Source: Pseudomonas sp. WJP1
Lineage (GTDB): Bacteria; Pseudomonadota; Gammaproteobacteria; Pseudomonadales; Pseudomonadaceae
NCBI RefSeq assembly: GCF_028471945.1
Contig: NZ_CP110128.1
Span: 174,501-238,500, forward strand
Direction of reading: 5' to 3'
DNA length: 64,000 nucleotides
The stretch's first letter is position 1. Each line of letters starts with the position of its first letter. The translations under genes were made by a program, and so were the position numbers. Positions 28,980 to 38,768 of the stretch are shown here, piece after piece. Below the pieces are notes generated by a model, which made no database searches, was not told the origin of the DNA, and was given only the letters and a program-made list of their open reading frames with translations.

Positions 28980-30101
28980 ATGCGGACAACGCAATTGTGT
29001 CGCTATCGATATGACGCTCTGGATCAACTGATCGGGTGTGAGCCTTTCGGGCAAGAAAAGCTGCAACGATTCTACTGCCGCGAGCATCTGATGACCGAGC
29101 TGCAGGGGCAGGCCAGCCAGAGTGTGTTCCAGCACGACAAGCAATTGTTGGCGCTGCAATCACGCCAGGGGGATGAGCTCAGACGCCAGTTGCTGGCCAC
29201 TGATCAGCAGCGTTCTGTGTTGCAGCTTGTCGATTCCGGTGGAGCGGTGCATCAGGTTTATGCTCCCTATGGCCACCGACATGCCGATACCGGCCTTGGC
29301 AGTTTGCTGGGTTACAACGGCGAGGCGCTCGATCCGGTCACCGGGCATTACTTGTTGGGTAATGGCCATCGGGCGTTCAATCCAGTGTTGATGCGATTCA
29401 ACAGCCCGGACCGCTTGAGTCCGTTTGGTCGGGGTGGGTTGAATCCCTATGCGTATTGTCTGGGGGATCCGGTGAACTTCAGGGATCCGACTGGGCAATT
29501 TGCCGCAATTGCCAGAATCCTCACCAGTATTGGCGGTCTTTTCAACTCGGTTATCTCGCTGAGGCCGGGCATTTCTTTTCAGGTAGCGTTGGATGCGCTA
29601 GCAAACGGCGCGGTGTTTCGATTGCCCCTGAGGCATTCCGTGGGTGCTGTGTCTGCCGTTACTGCTGGAATTACGGGTGTTGTCAGCGCTGCGGTTGGGG
29701 TGGCAAGCACGGTGATTGCTGCCGTCAATCCTGCCTCTTCTCTACTTGCTCCAGCGGCCAACGCTACGCTGGGGTTGGCGGGTAGTTCCGCAGCAGGGAG
29801 ATTGGGATCCTGGTGGGCGGCACGTAATCCTTCGGTACTTGAAGATTTGAAAAAGCTGGCGGATGGATCACCTGTTGCAGTAAGTCCGGTGACATCAGCG
29901 GCCTCTCGGAGAAGCTCATTCAGCGCCATTGAGATGGACTCATTCACGCCTTCAGCGCCTCCCCCCGACACGCCTCAACCTTCGGCCCCACCCCGGACAC
30001 CTGGGCACACAAGTATTGAAATGTTCAGCTTCAATCAGTCTACGAGACCGAATAACGCCTCAGCGAGCGGTACTGAAATTCGTCGTCGCTTTAGCCGATA
30101 G
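28980..30101 (+). CDS. orphan RHS repeat-associated core protein
   Basis: The 373-residue protein carries an RHS core (about residues 95-165) with LGYNGEALDPVTGHYLLGNG, RFNSPDRLSPFG and NPYAYCLGDPVNFRDPTG, the conserved end of RHS/YD proteins before the variable toxin tip. The rest of the RHS shell is absent. After the core come a hydrophobic Ala/Val-rich stretch (about 215-280) and a Pro/Ser-rich tail. Such short RHS proteins are common in Pseudomonas; a toxin role is not shown. No immunity gene is apparent. GGAGG eight bases before this ATG favours it over the ATG at 28956. Base composition is lower in GC than neighbours. Confidence 0.8.
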   Translation: MRTTQLCRYRYDALDQLIGCEPFGQEKLQRFYCREHLMTELQGQASQSVFQHDKQLLALQSRQGDELRRQLLATDQQRSVLQLVDSGGAVHQVYAPYGHRHADTGLGSLLGYNGEALDPVTGHYLLGNGHRAFNPVLMRFNSPDRLSPFGRGGLNPYAYCLGDPVNFRDPTGQFAAIARILTSIGGLFNSVISLRPGISFQVALDALANGAVFRLPLRHSVGAVSAVTAGITGVVSAAVGVASTVIAAVNPASSLLAPAANATLGLAGSSAAGRLGSWWAARNPSVLEDLKKLADGSPVAVSPVTSAASRRSSFSAIEMDSFTPSAPPPDTPQPSAPPRTPGHTSIEMFSFNQSTRPNNASASGTEIRRRFSR

Positions 30102-30204
30102 GGAAAAGACGTGATCACTTTTTTTGATCTGCATGGGGTGCACCCTTGTAACCCTGTTCTAAGCTGACAGGCGTATTACGCCCGTTGAACGCAAAGGAGT
30201 CTGC

Positions 30205-31308
30205 ATGGCTGGTCCCGGATTGAAATTAGCGCTTGGCTTGAGCCTCTTGGCTTTGCTGAGTGCTTGCGACAAAGAGAAGTCGGTCGAGAAGGACCGGCCC
30301 CGGGTTTTTGTGCAAGAGGTCAAGCTGGCCGACTACGCCGTCAACATCACGTTGACCGGTGACGTCCAGGCCCGGGTGCAGACCGAGCTGTCATTCCGCG
30401 TCGGGGGCAAGATCATCCAGCGTATGGTGGATGTCGGTGACCGGGTTTCGGCCAAGCAGGTGCTCGCCAGGCTCGATCCCAAGGATCTTCAGACCAACGT
30501 GGATTCGGCCCAGGCCCAGGTCGTCGCCGAGCAGGCCAAGGTCACTCAGAACGCCGCGTCCTTTGTGCGCCAGCAAAAGCTGTTGCCCAAGGGCTATACC
30601 AGCCAAAGTGAATACGACTCCGCCCAGGCTGCCTTGCGCAGCTCCCAAAGTTCCCTGGCGGCAGCCCAGGCGGAACTGGCCAACGCCCGTGAGCAATTGA
30701 GCTACACCGCCTTGATCGCTGATGCGCCGGGCGTGATCACGGCGCGCCAGGCCGAGGTCGGCCAGGTGGTGCAGGCCACGGTACCGATTTTCAGCCTGGC
30801 CCGGGACGGGGATCGGGATGCGGTATTCAACGTCTTTGAATCGCTGCTGGCGGAGCCACCGTCGGATAGGTCCGTGGTGGTCAGCCTGCTGGATAATCCG
30901 CAGATCAAGACCACCGGGACCGTGCGGGAAGTCACCCCGGCCGTCTCCGAGCAAACGGGTACGGTGCAAGTCAAAGTCACCCTCGGCGCCTTGCCGCCAG
31001 GGATGCAGTTGGGTTCGGTGGTGAGTGCCACCGCCAATACCCGGGGCAAATCCGCCGTCGAGCTACCGTGGTCGGCGCTGACCAAAAACATCAGCGAGCC
31101 GGCGGTGTGGCTGGTGGATGGCGAGGGCAGGGCGCAATTGCACAACGTCAAGGTTGGCCGCTACTTGACCGGTAAAGTCATCATCAGCGCCGGGCTGACC
31201 GGCGGTGAAAAAGTCGTCATCGCCGGCGGCCAGCTGCTGCACCCCGGTGTGACGGTGGAAATCGCCGAAAACACCTACAAGGACTTGTCCGTGGGGGTTG
31301 CGCCATGA
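30205..31308 (+). CDS. triA: RND efflux periplasmic adaptor TriA
   Basis: The 367-residue membrane-fusion lipoprotein has lipobox LLSAC with Cys at residue 21, then barrel-sandwich, alpha-hairpin and beta-barrel domains (ISFRVGGKI-like start, LARLDPKDLQ, coiled coil about 95-165). With triB and triC it matches P. aeruginosa TriABC (PA0156-PA0158), an RND pump that needs two different adaptors and uses OpmH as outer-membrane partner. AAAGGAG precedes the ATG. The palindrome GGGTGCACCC at 30136-30145 could be an operator. Confidence 0.88.
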   Translation: MAGPGLKLALGLSLLALLSACDKEKSVEKDRPRVFVQEVKLADYAVNITLTGDVQARVQTELSFRVGGKIIQRMVDVGDRVSAKQVLARLDPKDLQTNVDSAQAQVVAEQAKVTQNAASFVRQQKLLPKGYTSQSEYDSAQAALRSSQSSLAAAQAELANAREQLSYTALIADAPGVITARQAEVGQVVQATVPIFSLARDGDRDAVFNVFESLLAEPPSDRSVVVSLLDNPQIKTTGTVREVTPAVSEQTGTVQVKVTLGALPPGMQLGSVVSATANTRGKSAVELPWSALTKNISEPAVWLVDGEGRAQLHNVKVGRYLTGKVIISAGLTGGEKVVIAGGQLLHPGVTVEIAENTYKDLSVGVAP

Positions 31309-32372
31309 AGCGTCTGTTACTGGTGTTCGCCGGTGTGATGCTACTGGCCTGCTCGAAAGAAGAGCCCGCCCCGGAAATGGTGCGTCCGGTGCTGTCGATC
31401 ATGGTGAAGGCCCTGGATGAGGAAAATCTCGGGCGTTTCGCCGGCAGCATCCAGGCCCGTTATGAAAGCAATATCGGCTTCCGTGTGCCGGGGCGCATTG
31501 CCAGTCGCAGCGTCGATGTCGGTGCAGAAGTCGACAAAGGAGCCTTGCTCGCCACGCTCGATCCCACCGACCAGCAGAACCAGTTGCGTTCGGCCGAGGG
31601 CAACCTGGCGAGTGTCCAGGCTCAACTCATCAACGCCCAGGCCAACGCCCGGCGGCAGCAGCAATTGTTCGATCGCGGGGTGGGCTCACAGGCGCAGCTC
31701 GACAGTGCAATCACCGACCTGAAAACCACCCAGGCCTCGCTCGACCAGGCCAAGGCCGCGGTCAGCCAGGCCAGGGATCAGCTCAACTATGTCGAATTGC
31801 GTGCCGACCATAAGGCAGTGGTCACGGCGTGGAGTGCCGAAGCCGGGCAGGTCGTCACCGCGGGCCAGCAGGTGGTCACCCTCGCGCAACCGGACATCAA
31901 GGAGGCGGTGATCGATCTTCCTGACACCCTGGTCGACCAGTTGCCCGCCGACGTGGTGTTTCAAGTCGCCGCGCAACTGACCCCGAGTATTGCCACCACG
32001 GCTATTGTGCGTGAAATCGAACCCCAGGCGGAAAGTGCGACCCGCACCCGGCGCGCACGTCTGACGCTGGCTGAGACACCACCCGCGTTTCGCCTCGGGA
32101 CGGCGATCAGCGTGACCTTGAAAAGCGCGGTCAAGCCGCGCATCGAGCTGCCCCTGAGTGCATTGCAGGAGGTCGACGGCAAAAACCGCGTCTGGGTCAT
32201 CGATGCGCAGACGCAAACGGTATCCCCGCGAGATGTCAGCATCATCAGCCGTACGGACAGCACCGTGGTGTTGGCTGACAATATCAAGGCCGGCGACCGA
32301 GTCGTCAGTGCTGGAGTGAACAGCCTCAAGCCGGGGCAAAAAGTGAAAGTCGACGAGGGCAGCCCACAATGA
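31305..32372 (+). CDS. triB: RND efflux periplasmic adaptor TriB
   Basis: The 355-residue second adaptor has lipobox MLLAC with Cys at residue 16 and the same domain order as TriA (IGFRVPGRIASRSVDVG, then a coiled coil about 90-155). It overlaps the triA stop by four bases and triC by four bases, so all three are coupled. Two unlike adaptors for one RND pump are characteristic of TriABC. Confidence 0.88.
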   Translation: MKRLLLVFAGVMLLACSKEEPAPEMVRPVLSIMVKALDEENLGRFAGSIQARYESNIGFRVPGRIASRSVDVGAEVDKGALLATLDPTDQQNQLRSAEGNLASVQAQLINAQANARRQQQLFDRGVGSQAQLDSAITDLKTTQASLDQAKAAVSQARDQLNYVELRADHKAVVTAWSAEAGQVVTAGQQVVTLAQPDIKEAVIDLPDTLVDQLPADVVFQVAAQLTPSIATTAIVREIEPQAESATRTRRARLTLAETPPAFRLGTAISVTLKSAVKPRIELPLSALQEVDGKNRVWVIDAQTQTVSPRDVSIISRTDSTVVLADNIKAGDRVVSAGVNSLKPGQKVKVDEGSPQ

Positions 32373-35300
32373 AAGGGAGTTTCAACTTATCCGAATGGGC
32401 CCTCAAGCATCAGTCGTTCGTCTGGTATTTGATGTTTGTCTCGTTGTTGATGGGCGTGTTCTCGTACCTGAACCTGGGTCGCGAGGAAGACCCGTCGTTC
32501 ACCATCAAGACCATGGTCATCCAGACCCGCTGGCCGGGCGCGACCCAGGAGGAAACCCTCAAGCAGATCACTGACCGTATCGAGAAAAAACTCGAAGAGC
32601 TCGATTCCCTCGACTACGTGAAAAGCTACACCCGCCCCGGTGAATCCACGGTCTACGTGTACTTGCGCGACACCACCAAGGCCAAGGACATTCCGGAAAT
32701 CTGGTACCAGGTGCGCAAGAAGATCGGCGACATTCGCTACTCGTTTCCCCAGGGTATTCAGGGCCCGTCGTTCAACGACGAGTTCGGTGACGTTTTCGGT
32801 TCGATCTACGCCTTTACCGCGGACGGCCTGTCGTTGCGACAGTTGCGCGACTACGTCGAGCAGGCGCGCGCCGATATCCGGGGTGTGCCGGGGCTGGGCA
32901 AGATCGAGATGGTCGGCCAGCAGGACGAAGTGCTCTACCTGAATTTCTCGACTCGCAAACTGGCGGCGCTGGGCATCGACCAACAGCAAGTCGTACAAAG
33001 CCTGCAGACCCAGAACGCCGTGACCCCGGCCGGGGTGATCGAAGCCGGTCCCGAGCGGATCTCCGTGCGCACCTCCGGGCAGTTCATTTCCGAGCAGGAC
33101 CTGGCCAACGTCAATTTGCGACTCAATGATCGCTTCTATCGCCTGGCCGACATTGCCGACATCCGCCGGGGTTACGTCGACCCGTCGACCCCGGAGTTTC
33201 GCTTCAATGGCCAGCAAGCCATTGGCCTGGCCATTGCCATGCAGACGGGCGGCAACATCCAGGACTTCGGCAAGGCCCTGCACCAACGCATGAGCGAATT
33301 GACGGCTGATTTGCCGGTAGGCGTCGGCGTGCACAACGTGTCCGATCAGTCTGTCGTGGTGGAAGCGGCCGTTGGCGGGTTCACCAGTGCGTTGTTCGAA
33401 GCCGTGGTGATCGTGTTGGTGGTCAGCTTCATCAGCCTCGGCGTGCGCGCGGGTCTGGTGGTGGCGTGCTCGATCCCGCTGGTGCTGGCGATGGTGTTTG
33501 TGTTCATGGAATACAGTGGCATCACCATGCAACGGATTTCCCTCGGCGCACTGATCATCGCCCTGGGCCTGCTGGTGGATGACGCGATGATCACCGTCGA
33601 GATGATGGTCTCGCGCCTGGAACTGGGCGAAACCAAGGACCAGGCCGCGACCTTCGCCTACACCTCGACCGCCTTCCCGATGCTCACCGGTACACTGGTG
33701 ACGGTGGCGGGTTTCGTACCCATTGGCCTCAATGGCAGCTCGGCCGGTGAATACACCTTCACCCTGTTTGCGGTGATTGCCGTGGCCATGATGGTCTCGT
33801 GGGTTGTCGCGGTGTTGTTCGCCCCGGTGATCGGCGTGCACATCCTGAGCACCAATGTGAAGCCGCACTCGGCAGAGCCTGGGCGCCTCGGGCGGGCCTT
33901 CAATGGCGGCCTGCTGTGGAGCATGCGCAACCGTTGGTGGGCGATCGGCATTACGATGCTGCTGTTCGGGTTATCGGTGGTTGGCATGCGCTTTGTGCAG
34001 AACCAGTTCTTCCCGGCCTCGGATCGCCCGGAAATCCTCGTGGATCTGAACCTGCCGCAAAACGCCTCCATCGATGAAACCCGCAAAGCCGTGGACAAGC
34101 TCGAAGCGACGCTCAAGGGCGACCCGGATATCGTGCGCTGGAGTACCTACATCGGCCAGGGCGCGATTCGTTTCTACCTGCCCCTCGACCAGCAACTGCA
34201 GAACCCTTACTACGCACAGCTGGTGATTGTGAGTAAAGACTTCGAGACGCGCGCAGCCCTCAGCGATCGCCTGCGCGAACGCCTGCGCAAAGACTTCGTC
34301 GGCATCGGCAGTTTCGTCCAGGCGCTGGAAATGGGCCCACCCGTGGGGCGGCCGATCCAGTACCGCGTCAGCGGCCCGGACATCGACCAGGTGCGCAAGC
34401 ACGCCATCGATCTGGCCAGCCAACTGGACAAGAACCCACACATCGGCGAAATCATTTTTGACTGGAACGAGCCAGGCAAGGTGCTGCGCGTCGACATCGC
34501 TCAGGACAAGGCGCGCCAGCTCGGCTTGTCGTCCGAAGACGTGGCCAACCTGATGAACAGCATCGTCAGCGGCTCGACGGTGACCCAGGTCGATGACGAC
34601 ATTTACCTGATCAACGTGGTCGGCCGCGCCGTGGACGCCGAACGGGGTACACCGGATACCCTGCAGAACCTGCAGATCCTCTCTCCGGGCGGCACCTCGA
34701 TCCCACTGCTGGCGTTTGCCTCCGTGCGCTACGAACTCGAGCAACCACTGGTGTGGCGTCGCGACCGCAAGCCGACGATCACCATCAAGACGGCGGTAGT
34801 CGGAGATATCCAGCCAACCGACCTGGTGACACAGCTCAAGCCGGACATCGTAAAGTTCGCCGCCACATTGCCCGCCGGTTACAAGGTCGCCACGGGCGGT
34901 ACGGTGGAGGAAAGCGCCAAGGCCCAAGGACCGATCAACAAGGTCGTGCCGTTGATGGTGTTCCTGATGGCCACCTTCCTGATGATTCAGTTGCACAGCG
35001 TGCAGAAGATGTTCCTGGTGGCCAGCGTCGCGCCGCTGGGCTTGATTGGCGTGGTGCTGGCCCTGGTGCCGACCGGAACGCCGATGGGTTTCGTGGCGAT
35101 CCTCGGCATCCTGGCGCTGATCGGCATCATCATCCGCAACTCGGTGATCCTGGTGACCCAGATCGACGCATTCATAGCCGAAGGTTCTTCACCCTGGGAT
35201 GCCGTGGTGGAAGCCACCGAACATCGTCGGCGACCGATCCTGCTGACCGCCGCGGCGGCGAGCCTGGGTATGATCCCGATTGCCCGGGAGGTGTTCTGGG

Positions 35301-35422
35301 GGCCGATGGCCTACGCGATGATCGGCGGGATCATCGTGGCTACCTTGCTGACACTGCTGTTTTTGCCGGCGTTGTATGTGGCCTGGTACAGGATTCGCGA
35401 GCCGAAGAAAGACGGGCGGTAA
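32369..35422 (+). CDS. triC: RND efflux transporter TriC
   Basis: The 1017-residue inner-membrane transporter has 12 predicted membrane segments and two large periplasmic loops. The proton-relay aspartate pair is in LGLLVDDAMITVEMM (about residue 404). It resembles AcrB-type pumps of the TriC/MexK-like branch; TriABC exports triclosan and detergents in P. aeruginosa. No outer-membrane channel gene is linked, consistent with use of OpmH. Confidence 0.9.
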   Translation: MKGSFNLSEWALKHQSFVWYLMFVSLLMGVFSYLNLGREEDPSFTIKTMVIQTRWPGATQEETLKQITDRIEKKLEELDSLDYVKSYTRPGESTVYVYLRDTTKAKDIPEIWYQVRKKIGDIRYSFPQGIQGPSFNDEFGDVFGSIYAFTADGLSLRQLRDYVEQARADIRGVPGLGKIEMVGQQDEVLYLNFSTRKLAALGIDQQQVVQSLQTQNAVTPAGVIEAGPERISVRTSGQFISEQDLANVNLRLNDRFYRLADIADIRRGYVDPSTPEFRFNGQQAIGLAIAMQTGGNIQDFGKALHQRMSELTADLPVGVGVHNVSDQSVVVEAAVGGFTSALFEAVVIVLVVSFISLGVRAGLVVACSIPLVLAMVFVFMEYSGITMQRISLGALIIALGLLVDDAMITVEMMVSRLELGETKDQAATFAYTSTAFPMLTGTLVTVAGFVPIGLNGSSAGEYTFTLFAVIAVAMMVSWVVAVLFAPVIGVHILSTNVKPHSAEPGRLGRAFNGGLLWSMRNRWWAIGITMLLFGLSVVGMRFVQNQFFPASDRPEILVDLNLPQNASIDETRKAVDKLEATLKGDPDIVRWSTYIGQGAIRFYLPLDQQLQNPYYAQLVIVSKDFETRAALSDRLRERLRKDFVGIGSFVQALEMGPPVGRPIQYRVSGPDIDQVRKHAIDLASQLDKNPHIGEIIFDWNEPGKVLRVDIAQDKARQLGLSSEDVANLMNSIVSGSTVTQVDDDIYLINVVGRAVDAERGTPDTLQNLQILSPGGTSIPLLAFASVRYELEQPLVWRRDRKPTITIKTAVVGDIQPTDLVTQLKPDIVKFAATLPAGYKVATGGTVEESAKAQGPINKVVPLMVFLMATFLMIQLHSVQKMFLVASVAPLGLIGVVLALVPTGTPMGFVAILGILALIGIIIRNSVILVTQIDAFIAEGSSPWDAVVEATEHRRRPILLTAAAASLGMIPIAREVFWGPMAYAMIGGIIVATLLTLLFLPALYVAWYRIREPKKDGR

Positions 35423-35439
35423 GGCGAGCGCTGCGCGCT

Positions 35440-35521
35440 CATCGCCAGCAGGATGGCTCCCACAGTTGACCGCGTTGGTACACACAACTCGATCCATGTG
35501 GGAGCCAGGCTGCTGGCGATG
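35440..35521. repeat. REPIN
   Basis: CATCGCCAGCAGGATGGCTC and GAGCCAGGCTGCTGGCGATG form an imperfect inverted pair between convergent triC and methyltransferase genes. Confidence 0.85.
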
Positions 35522-35552
35522 GCGTCAGTTAGCACAGTACAAATTCAAGGCT

Positions 35553-36179
35553 TTATACCTTACGCCAAACACTCGCCAACCAAGGCTGCTGCTCGCGCGG
35601 CAGCCCCGCCGGCCGGTAGTAATGCTCCAGCTCCACAAACCCCGCCTCAGTCAGCAACTGCTGCCACGTGTGAAGATCGTGATACGCCCCATACCGCGGC
35701 CCGTTCCAGCCTTCCTGGTTCTCGCCCCGGGGATTGGAACTGAACAACACACCACCGGGCTTCAACGCCGCGCGCAGCTCCTTCAAGACCCGGGGCAACT
35801 CCTGGCGCGGGACGTGAAACAACACCGCATTGGCAAAAATCCCGTCGAAGCGCTCGTTGGGCAAGTCCAGCTTCAGGAAGTCCTGCTGCCAGACCTCGCA
35901 ACCACTGTCCTCCCGGGCCATCTGCGCAAACTTCTGCGAACCATCGAGGCCGACCGCCGTGTGGCCCATGCGCGTAAAGGTCTGCAGGTCACGACCGGGA
36001 CCACAGCCAAAATCGAGAATGTCGAACGGCGGCTCGCCTTGAATGTGGCGCAACAGGGCGTCGATATTCTGGCTGACATCGTGATCGCGGGTGCCTTCGC
36101 GGAAACCTTCGGCCACCGAGTCGTAATGCCCCAGAGTAGTGGAAGTGATCTGCTCGAGGTCGGCGGGAGTCTGTTTCAT
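35553..36179 (-). CDS. class I SAM-dependent methyltransferase
   Basis: The 208-residue protein has motif I ILDFGCGPGRDLQTF (about residues 52-66), then motif II ANAVLFHVPRQELP and a post motif PGGVLFSSNPRGENQEGWNG. The N-terminal TLGHYDSVAEGFREGTRDHDVSQN is typical of small Pseudomonas methyltransferases of this type. The substrate is unknown. It is flanked by REPINs on both sides and appears to be transcribed alone. Confidence 0.87.
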   Translation of the reverse strand: MKQTPADLEQITSTTLGHYDSVAEGFREGTRDHDVSQNIDALLRHIQGEPPFDILDFGCGPGRDLQTFTRMGHTAVGLDGSQKFAQMAREDSGCEVWQQDFLKLDLPNERFDGIFANAVLFHVPRQELPRVLKELRAALKPGGVLFSSNPRGENQEGWNGPRYGAYHDLHTWQQLLTEAGFVELEHYYRPAGLPREQQPWLASVWRKV

Positions 36180-36248
36180 GGTCGGCTGCGCGTCTGATGT
36201 GAGTCCGCCAAATATACGCCATCAAGCCAGCCCTGGGGCTGCTGCGCA

Positions 36249-36316
36249 GCCTTCGCGGGCAAGCCTCGCTCCTACAGATCACGTTAATCCTGTAGGAGCG
36301 AGGCTTGCCCGCGAAG
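36249..36316. repeat. REPIN
   Basis: CCTTCGCGGGCAAGCCTCGC and GCGAGGCTTGCCCGCGAAGG face each other around a 28-base spacer. This is the GGCTTGCCCGCGAAG subfamily. Confidence 0.9.
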
Positions 36317-36330
36317 GCGATTTCACTGAC

Positions 36331-36672
36331 TCAACCCTTTTTCATCCCTAGGCATTCAATCGAGTGATCCACCATCGCCTTGGCAATCTCCAGCAAATGC
36401 CAAACCGAGAACACCATTGCACGGTCGGCGCCCTTGAGATGGTCGCCACATTGATACGCCGTGACCGAGGCGCAGCGCAGCAGATCGGCGATGTAGAGTT
36501 GGGTGTCTTCGAAGCTCACGTCTTTGCTGACGTTGTAGAACCGCAGTTCGTCGGGCGGGGAGGGTTGATCGCCGGTGAGGTAGAAATCAATGGCGCGGTA
36601 GAGCGCTGATCGATCCCTGAGTGGGTCTTCGGTGGAGGTTTCGGGGGGTGGATCGGGCACAGGTTTTTTCAT
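36331..36672 (-). CDS. DUF3077 family protein
   Basis: The 113-residue protein contains the DUF3077 domain found widely in Pseudomonas (FYNVSKDVSFEDTQLYIADLLRCASVTAYQ through HLLEIAKAMVDHS), with no assigned function. The ATG follows CGGAGTTTTACC. The frame stays open for 68 more codons upstream, translating VRRAPSGAPVPGV, but that part coincides with a strongly structured leader and has no good start, so I leave it out of the gene. Confidence 0.82.
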   Translation of the reverse strand: MKKPVPDPPPETSTEDPLRDRSALYRAIDFYLTGDQPSPPDELRFYNVSKDVSFEDTQLYIADLLRCASVTAYQCGDHLKGADRAMVFSVWHLLEIAKAMVDHSIECLGMKKG

Positions 36673-37010
36673 TGGTAAAACTCCGATGTAATTGGAGCCA
36701 ACCGATGTCGCGACTAAACGAAAAGGGGTGGCGGCTGCACGCAGGTTAGTCGACCGGACACCGGGAACCGGCGCACCCGAAGGTGCCCTGCGCACAGCCA
36801 CCATAAACCACAGGCAACAAAACACCTGATGTTGGGTGACGCTATGCGCCCGGTCCGGGCGACTAAACCCGATCACTGATGAGCAGTGACGGACCGAGAC
36901 TAACCACGGAGTTTGGCAGGCGCAAGCGAGCGGAATAATCTAGGAAACGTCCTGCAAAGGAAAGGGATTGAGCCTTCAGAATTGCCGATTTTCTTGTACG
37001 AAATATCGCC
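36673..37010 (-). promoter_or_regulatory. structured leader of the DUF3077 gene
   Basis: This 338-base gap is full of short stems: GCACC-CGAA-GGTGC at 36773-36786, CCGG-GAA-CCGG at 36761-36771, CGCCCGG-T-CCGGGCG at 36847-36861 and CACTG/CAGTG at 36874-36888. The hexamer GACTAA occurs at 36712, 36861 and 36898, and its complement at 36746. The translated pattern RRAPSGAPVPG recalls the Ash/Icd-like phage regions where C4 antisense RNA lies, so a regulatory RNA is possible. The remaining part near metI shows nothing clear. Confidence 0.5.
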
Positions 37011-37655
37011 CTAGCGTTTGTTCAAGCCCCTCGCCAACCGATCCCCACCCAATTGAATCACCGCCACCAACGCCACCAGCAACACAATCACCGTCAGCAT
37101 GATCTGGCTATCAAAGCGCTGATACCCATACCGATAGGCAATGTCCCCCAATCCACCCGCACCAATCGCCCCGGCCATGGCCGATGAGTTGATCATCGTC
37201 ACCAGCGTGATCGTGAATCCCCCGACAATCCCCGGCAGCGCTTCAGGCAACAATACATGCCAGACGATATGTCCGCGCCGGCAGCCCATGGCCTGCGCCG
37301 CTTCAATCAAACCGTGATCCACCTCACGCAAGCTGACTTCGGCAATGCGCGCAAAGAACGGTGTAGCAGCAATGGTCAACGGCACCACGGCCGCCCACAC
37401 GCCGTACGTGGTACCGACGATCAACCGGGTGAACGGAATCAACGCCACCATCAGGATCAGGAACGGAATCGAGCGAAACAGGTTCACGAAGGCCCCCAAC
37501 GCACGGTTCAGCGCCGGGGCTTCGTAGATTCCACCCTTGGAGCTGGTGACCAGGATCACCGCCAGCGGAATGCCCGCCAGCAGTGCGATCAACGACGACA
37601 CACCGACCATCAGAAAGGTGTCGATGAAGCCTTGCAGCAAGCGATCAAACCACAT
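37011..37655 (-). CDS. metI: methionine ABC permease MetI
   Basis: The 214-residue membrane protein has five predicted membrane segments and the EAA-loop pattern [25 protein letters not shown] near residue 125. It forms the pore of the D/L-methionine importer with MetN and MetQ. It overlaps the end of metN by 11 bases, so translation is coupled. Confidence 0.93.
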   Translation of the reverse strand: MWFDRLLQGFIDTFLMVGVSSLIALLAGIPLAVILVTSSKGGIYEAPALNRALGAFVNLFRSIPFLILMVALIPFTRLIVGTTYGVWAAVVPLTIAATPFFARIAEVSLREVDHGLIEAAQAMGCRRGHIVWHVLLPEALPGIVGGFTITLVTMINSSAMAGAIGAGGLGDIAYRYGYQRFDSQIMLTVIVLLVALVAVIQLGGDRLARGLNKR

Positions 37656-38766
37656 AACCCAACACCTCTACCTGTTGCGCCCAGTGGCCCGCGCGTTGAC
37701 GCAATTCTTCGACGCCCAGGGATGAGCCCGTCACGGCCAGTAGCAGTTGCCCAAGGGCGTGCCCTTGAATCCGTTCCACGCCGCCCTGCAACAAGCGCAC
37801 GCGGCCACCGAGTGCACTGAAAAGCGCGGCAAGGTCTGGTTCGGCGTGGGCCGTTCCGGTGAACTGCAGGCGCAGTACTACCGCGTCTTCCGTGGATTGC
37901 GGTTGTGGATGCAAGCGGCTTTGCAGTTCTGGCGGCAGGGCGTGTTGCAGTGGCGCTAGCAAGGTCTTGCTGACCTCATGCTGCGGGTTGCCGAAGACTT
38001 CCCAGACGGGCCCCTGCTCAACGATTCGTCCATGTTCAAGGACCACGACGCGATCACAGATCTCGCGGATCACCGCCATTTCATGGGTGATCAGGATGAT
38101 CGTCAGGCCCAGGCGCTGATTGATCTCGCGCAGCAGGCCGAGAATCGATTGCGTGGTCTCCGGGTCCAGTGCCGAAGTGGCTTCGTCGCACAGCAAAATC
38201 GCCGGGTCGTGAACCAGCGCGCGGGCGATGCCGACGCGCTGTTTCTGCCCGCCCGACAGTTGCGCCGGGTAAGCCTTGTGCTTGGCTTGCAGGCCAACCA
38301 GTTCCAGCAGTTCACGAACCTTCTGCTCGCGCTTTTCCTTGGGCACACCGGCGACTTTCAGCGGCAACTCGACGTTCTGCCAAACCGTCTTGGCGGACAT
38401 CAAATTGAAGTGCTGGAAGATCATGCCGATGCGCCGACGCAACGCCACCAGACGGTCTTCATCGAACTCGCCGATGTCCACTTGATCGATCAGCACTCGA
38501 CCCGAGGTCGGTTGTTCGAGGCGGTTGATGGTGCGGATCAGCGACGACTTGCCGGCGCCGCTGCGGCCGATGATGCCGAACACTTCACCGCGCTGGATCG
38601 CCAGGTCGATGCCTTGCAGCGCCGCCACCGGCCCTTGCTTGCCATCGTAGGTTTTGCCCAGGCCGATGAAGCGCACGTGAGCACGGTTCAGGTCCGGATG
38701 CAGTTCGGTCTGTTCGGCTTTCTGAGGCTCTGGAATATCCAGTCGCCGTTGGATCGCGGCCGTCAT
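37645..38766 (-). CDS. metN: methionine ABC ATPase MetN
   Basis: The 373-residue ATPase has Walker [10 protein letters not shown], signature LSGGQKQRV, Walker [14 protein letters not shown] and THEMAVI. The C-terminal NIL domain (about 290-370) binds methionine in known MetN proteins and inhibits transport when methionine is plentiful. The first 25 residues are a short extension. The ATG lies two bases after the metQ stop. Confidence 0.93.
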   Translation of the reverse strand: MTAAIQRRLDIPEPQKAEQTELHPDLNRAHVRFIGLGKTYDGKQGPVAALQGIDLAIQRGEVFGIIGRSGAGKSSLIRTINRLEQPTSGRVLIDQVDIGEFDEDRLVALRRRIGMIFQHFNLMSAKTVWQNVELPLKVAGVPKEKREQKVRELLELVGLQAKHKAYPAQLSGGQKQRVGIARALVHDPAILLCDEATSALDPETTQSILGLLREINQRLGLTIILITHEMAVIREICDRVVVLEHGRIVEQGPVWEVFGNPQHEVSKTLLAPLQHALPPELQSRLHPQPQSTEDAVVLRLQFTGTAHAEPDLAALFSALGGRVRLLQGGVERIQGHALGQLLLAVTGSSLGVEELRQRAGHWAQQVEVLGYVV

Positions 38767-38768
38767 GC

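Noticed and set aside
28980..30101. RHS protein as a proven toxin
   Set aside because: No recognised toxin domain or immunity gene is visible, so only the RHS core is claimed.
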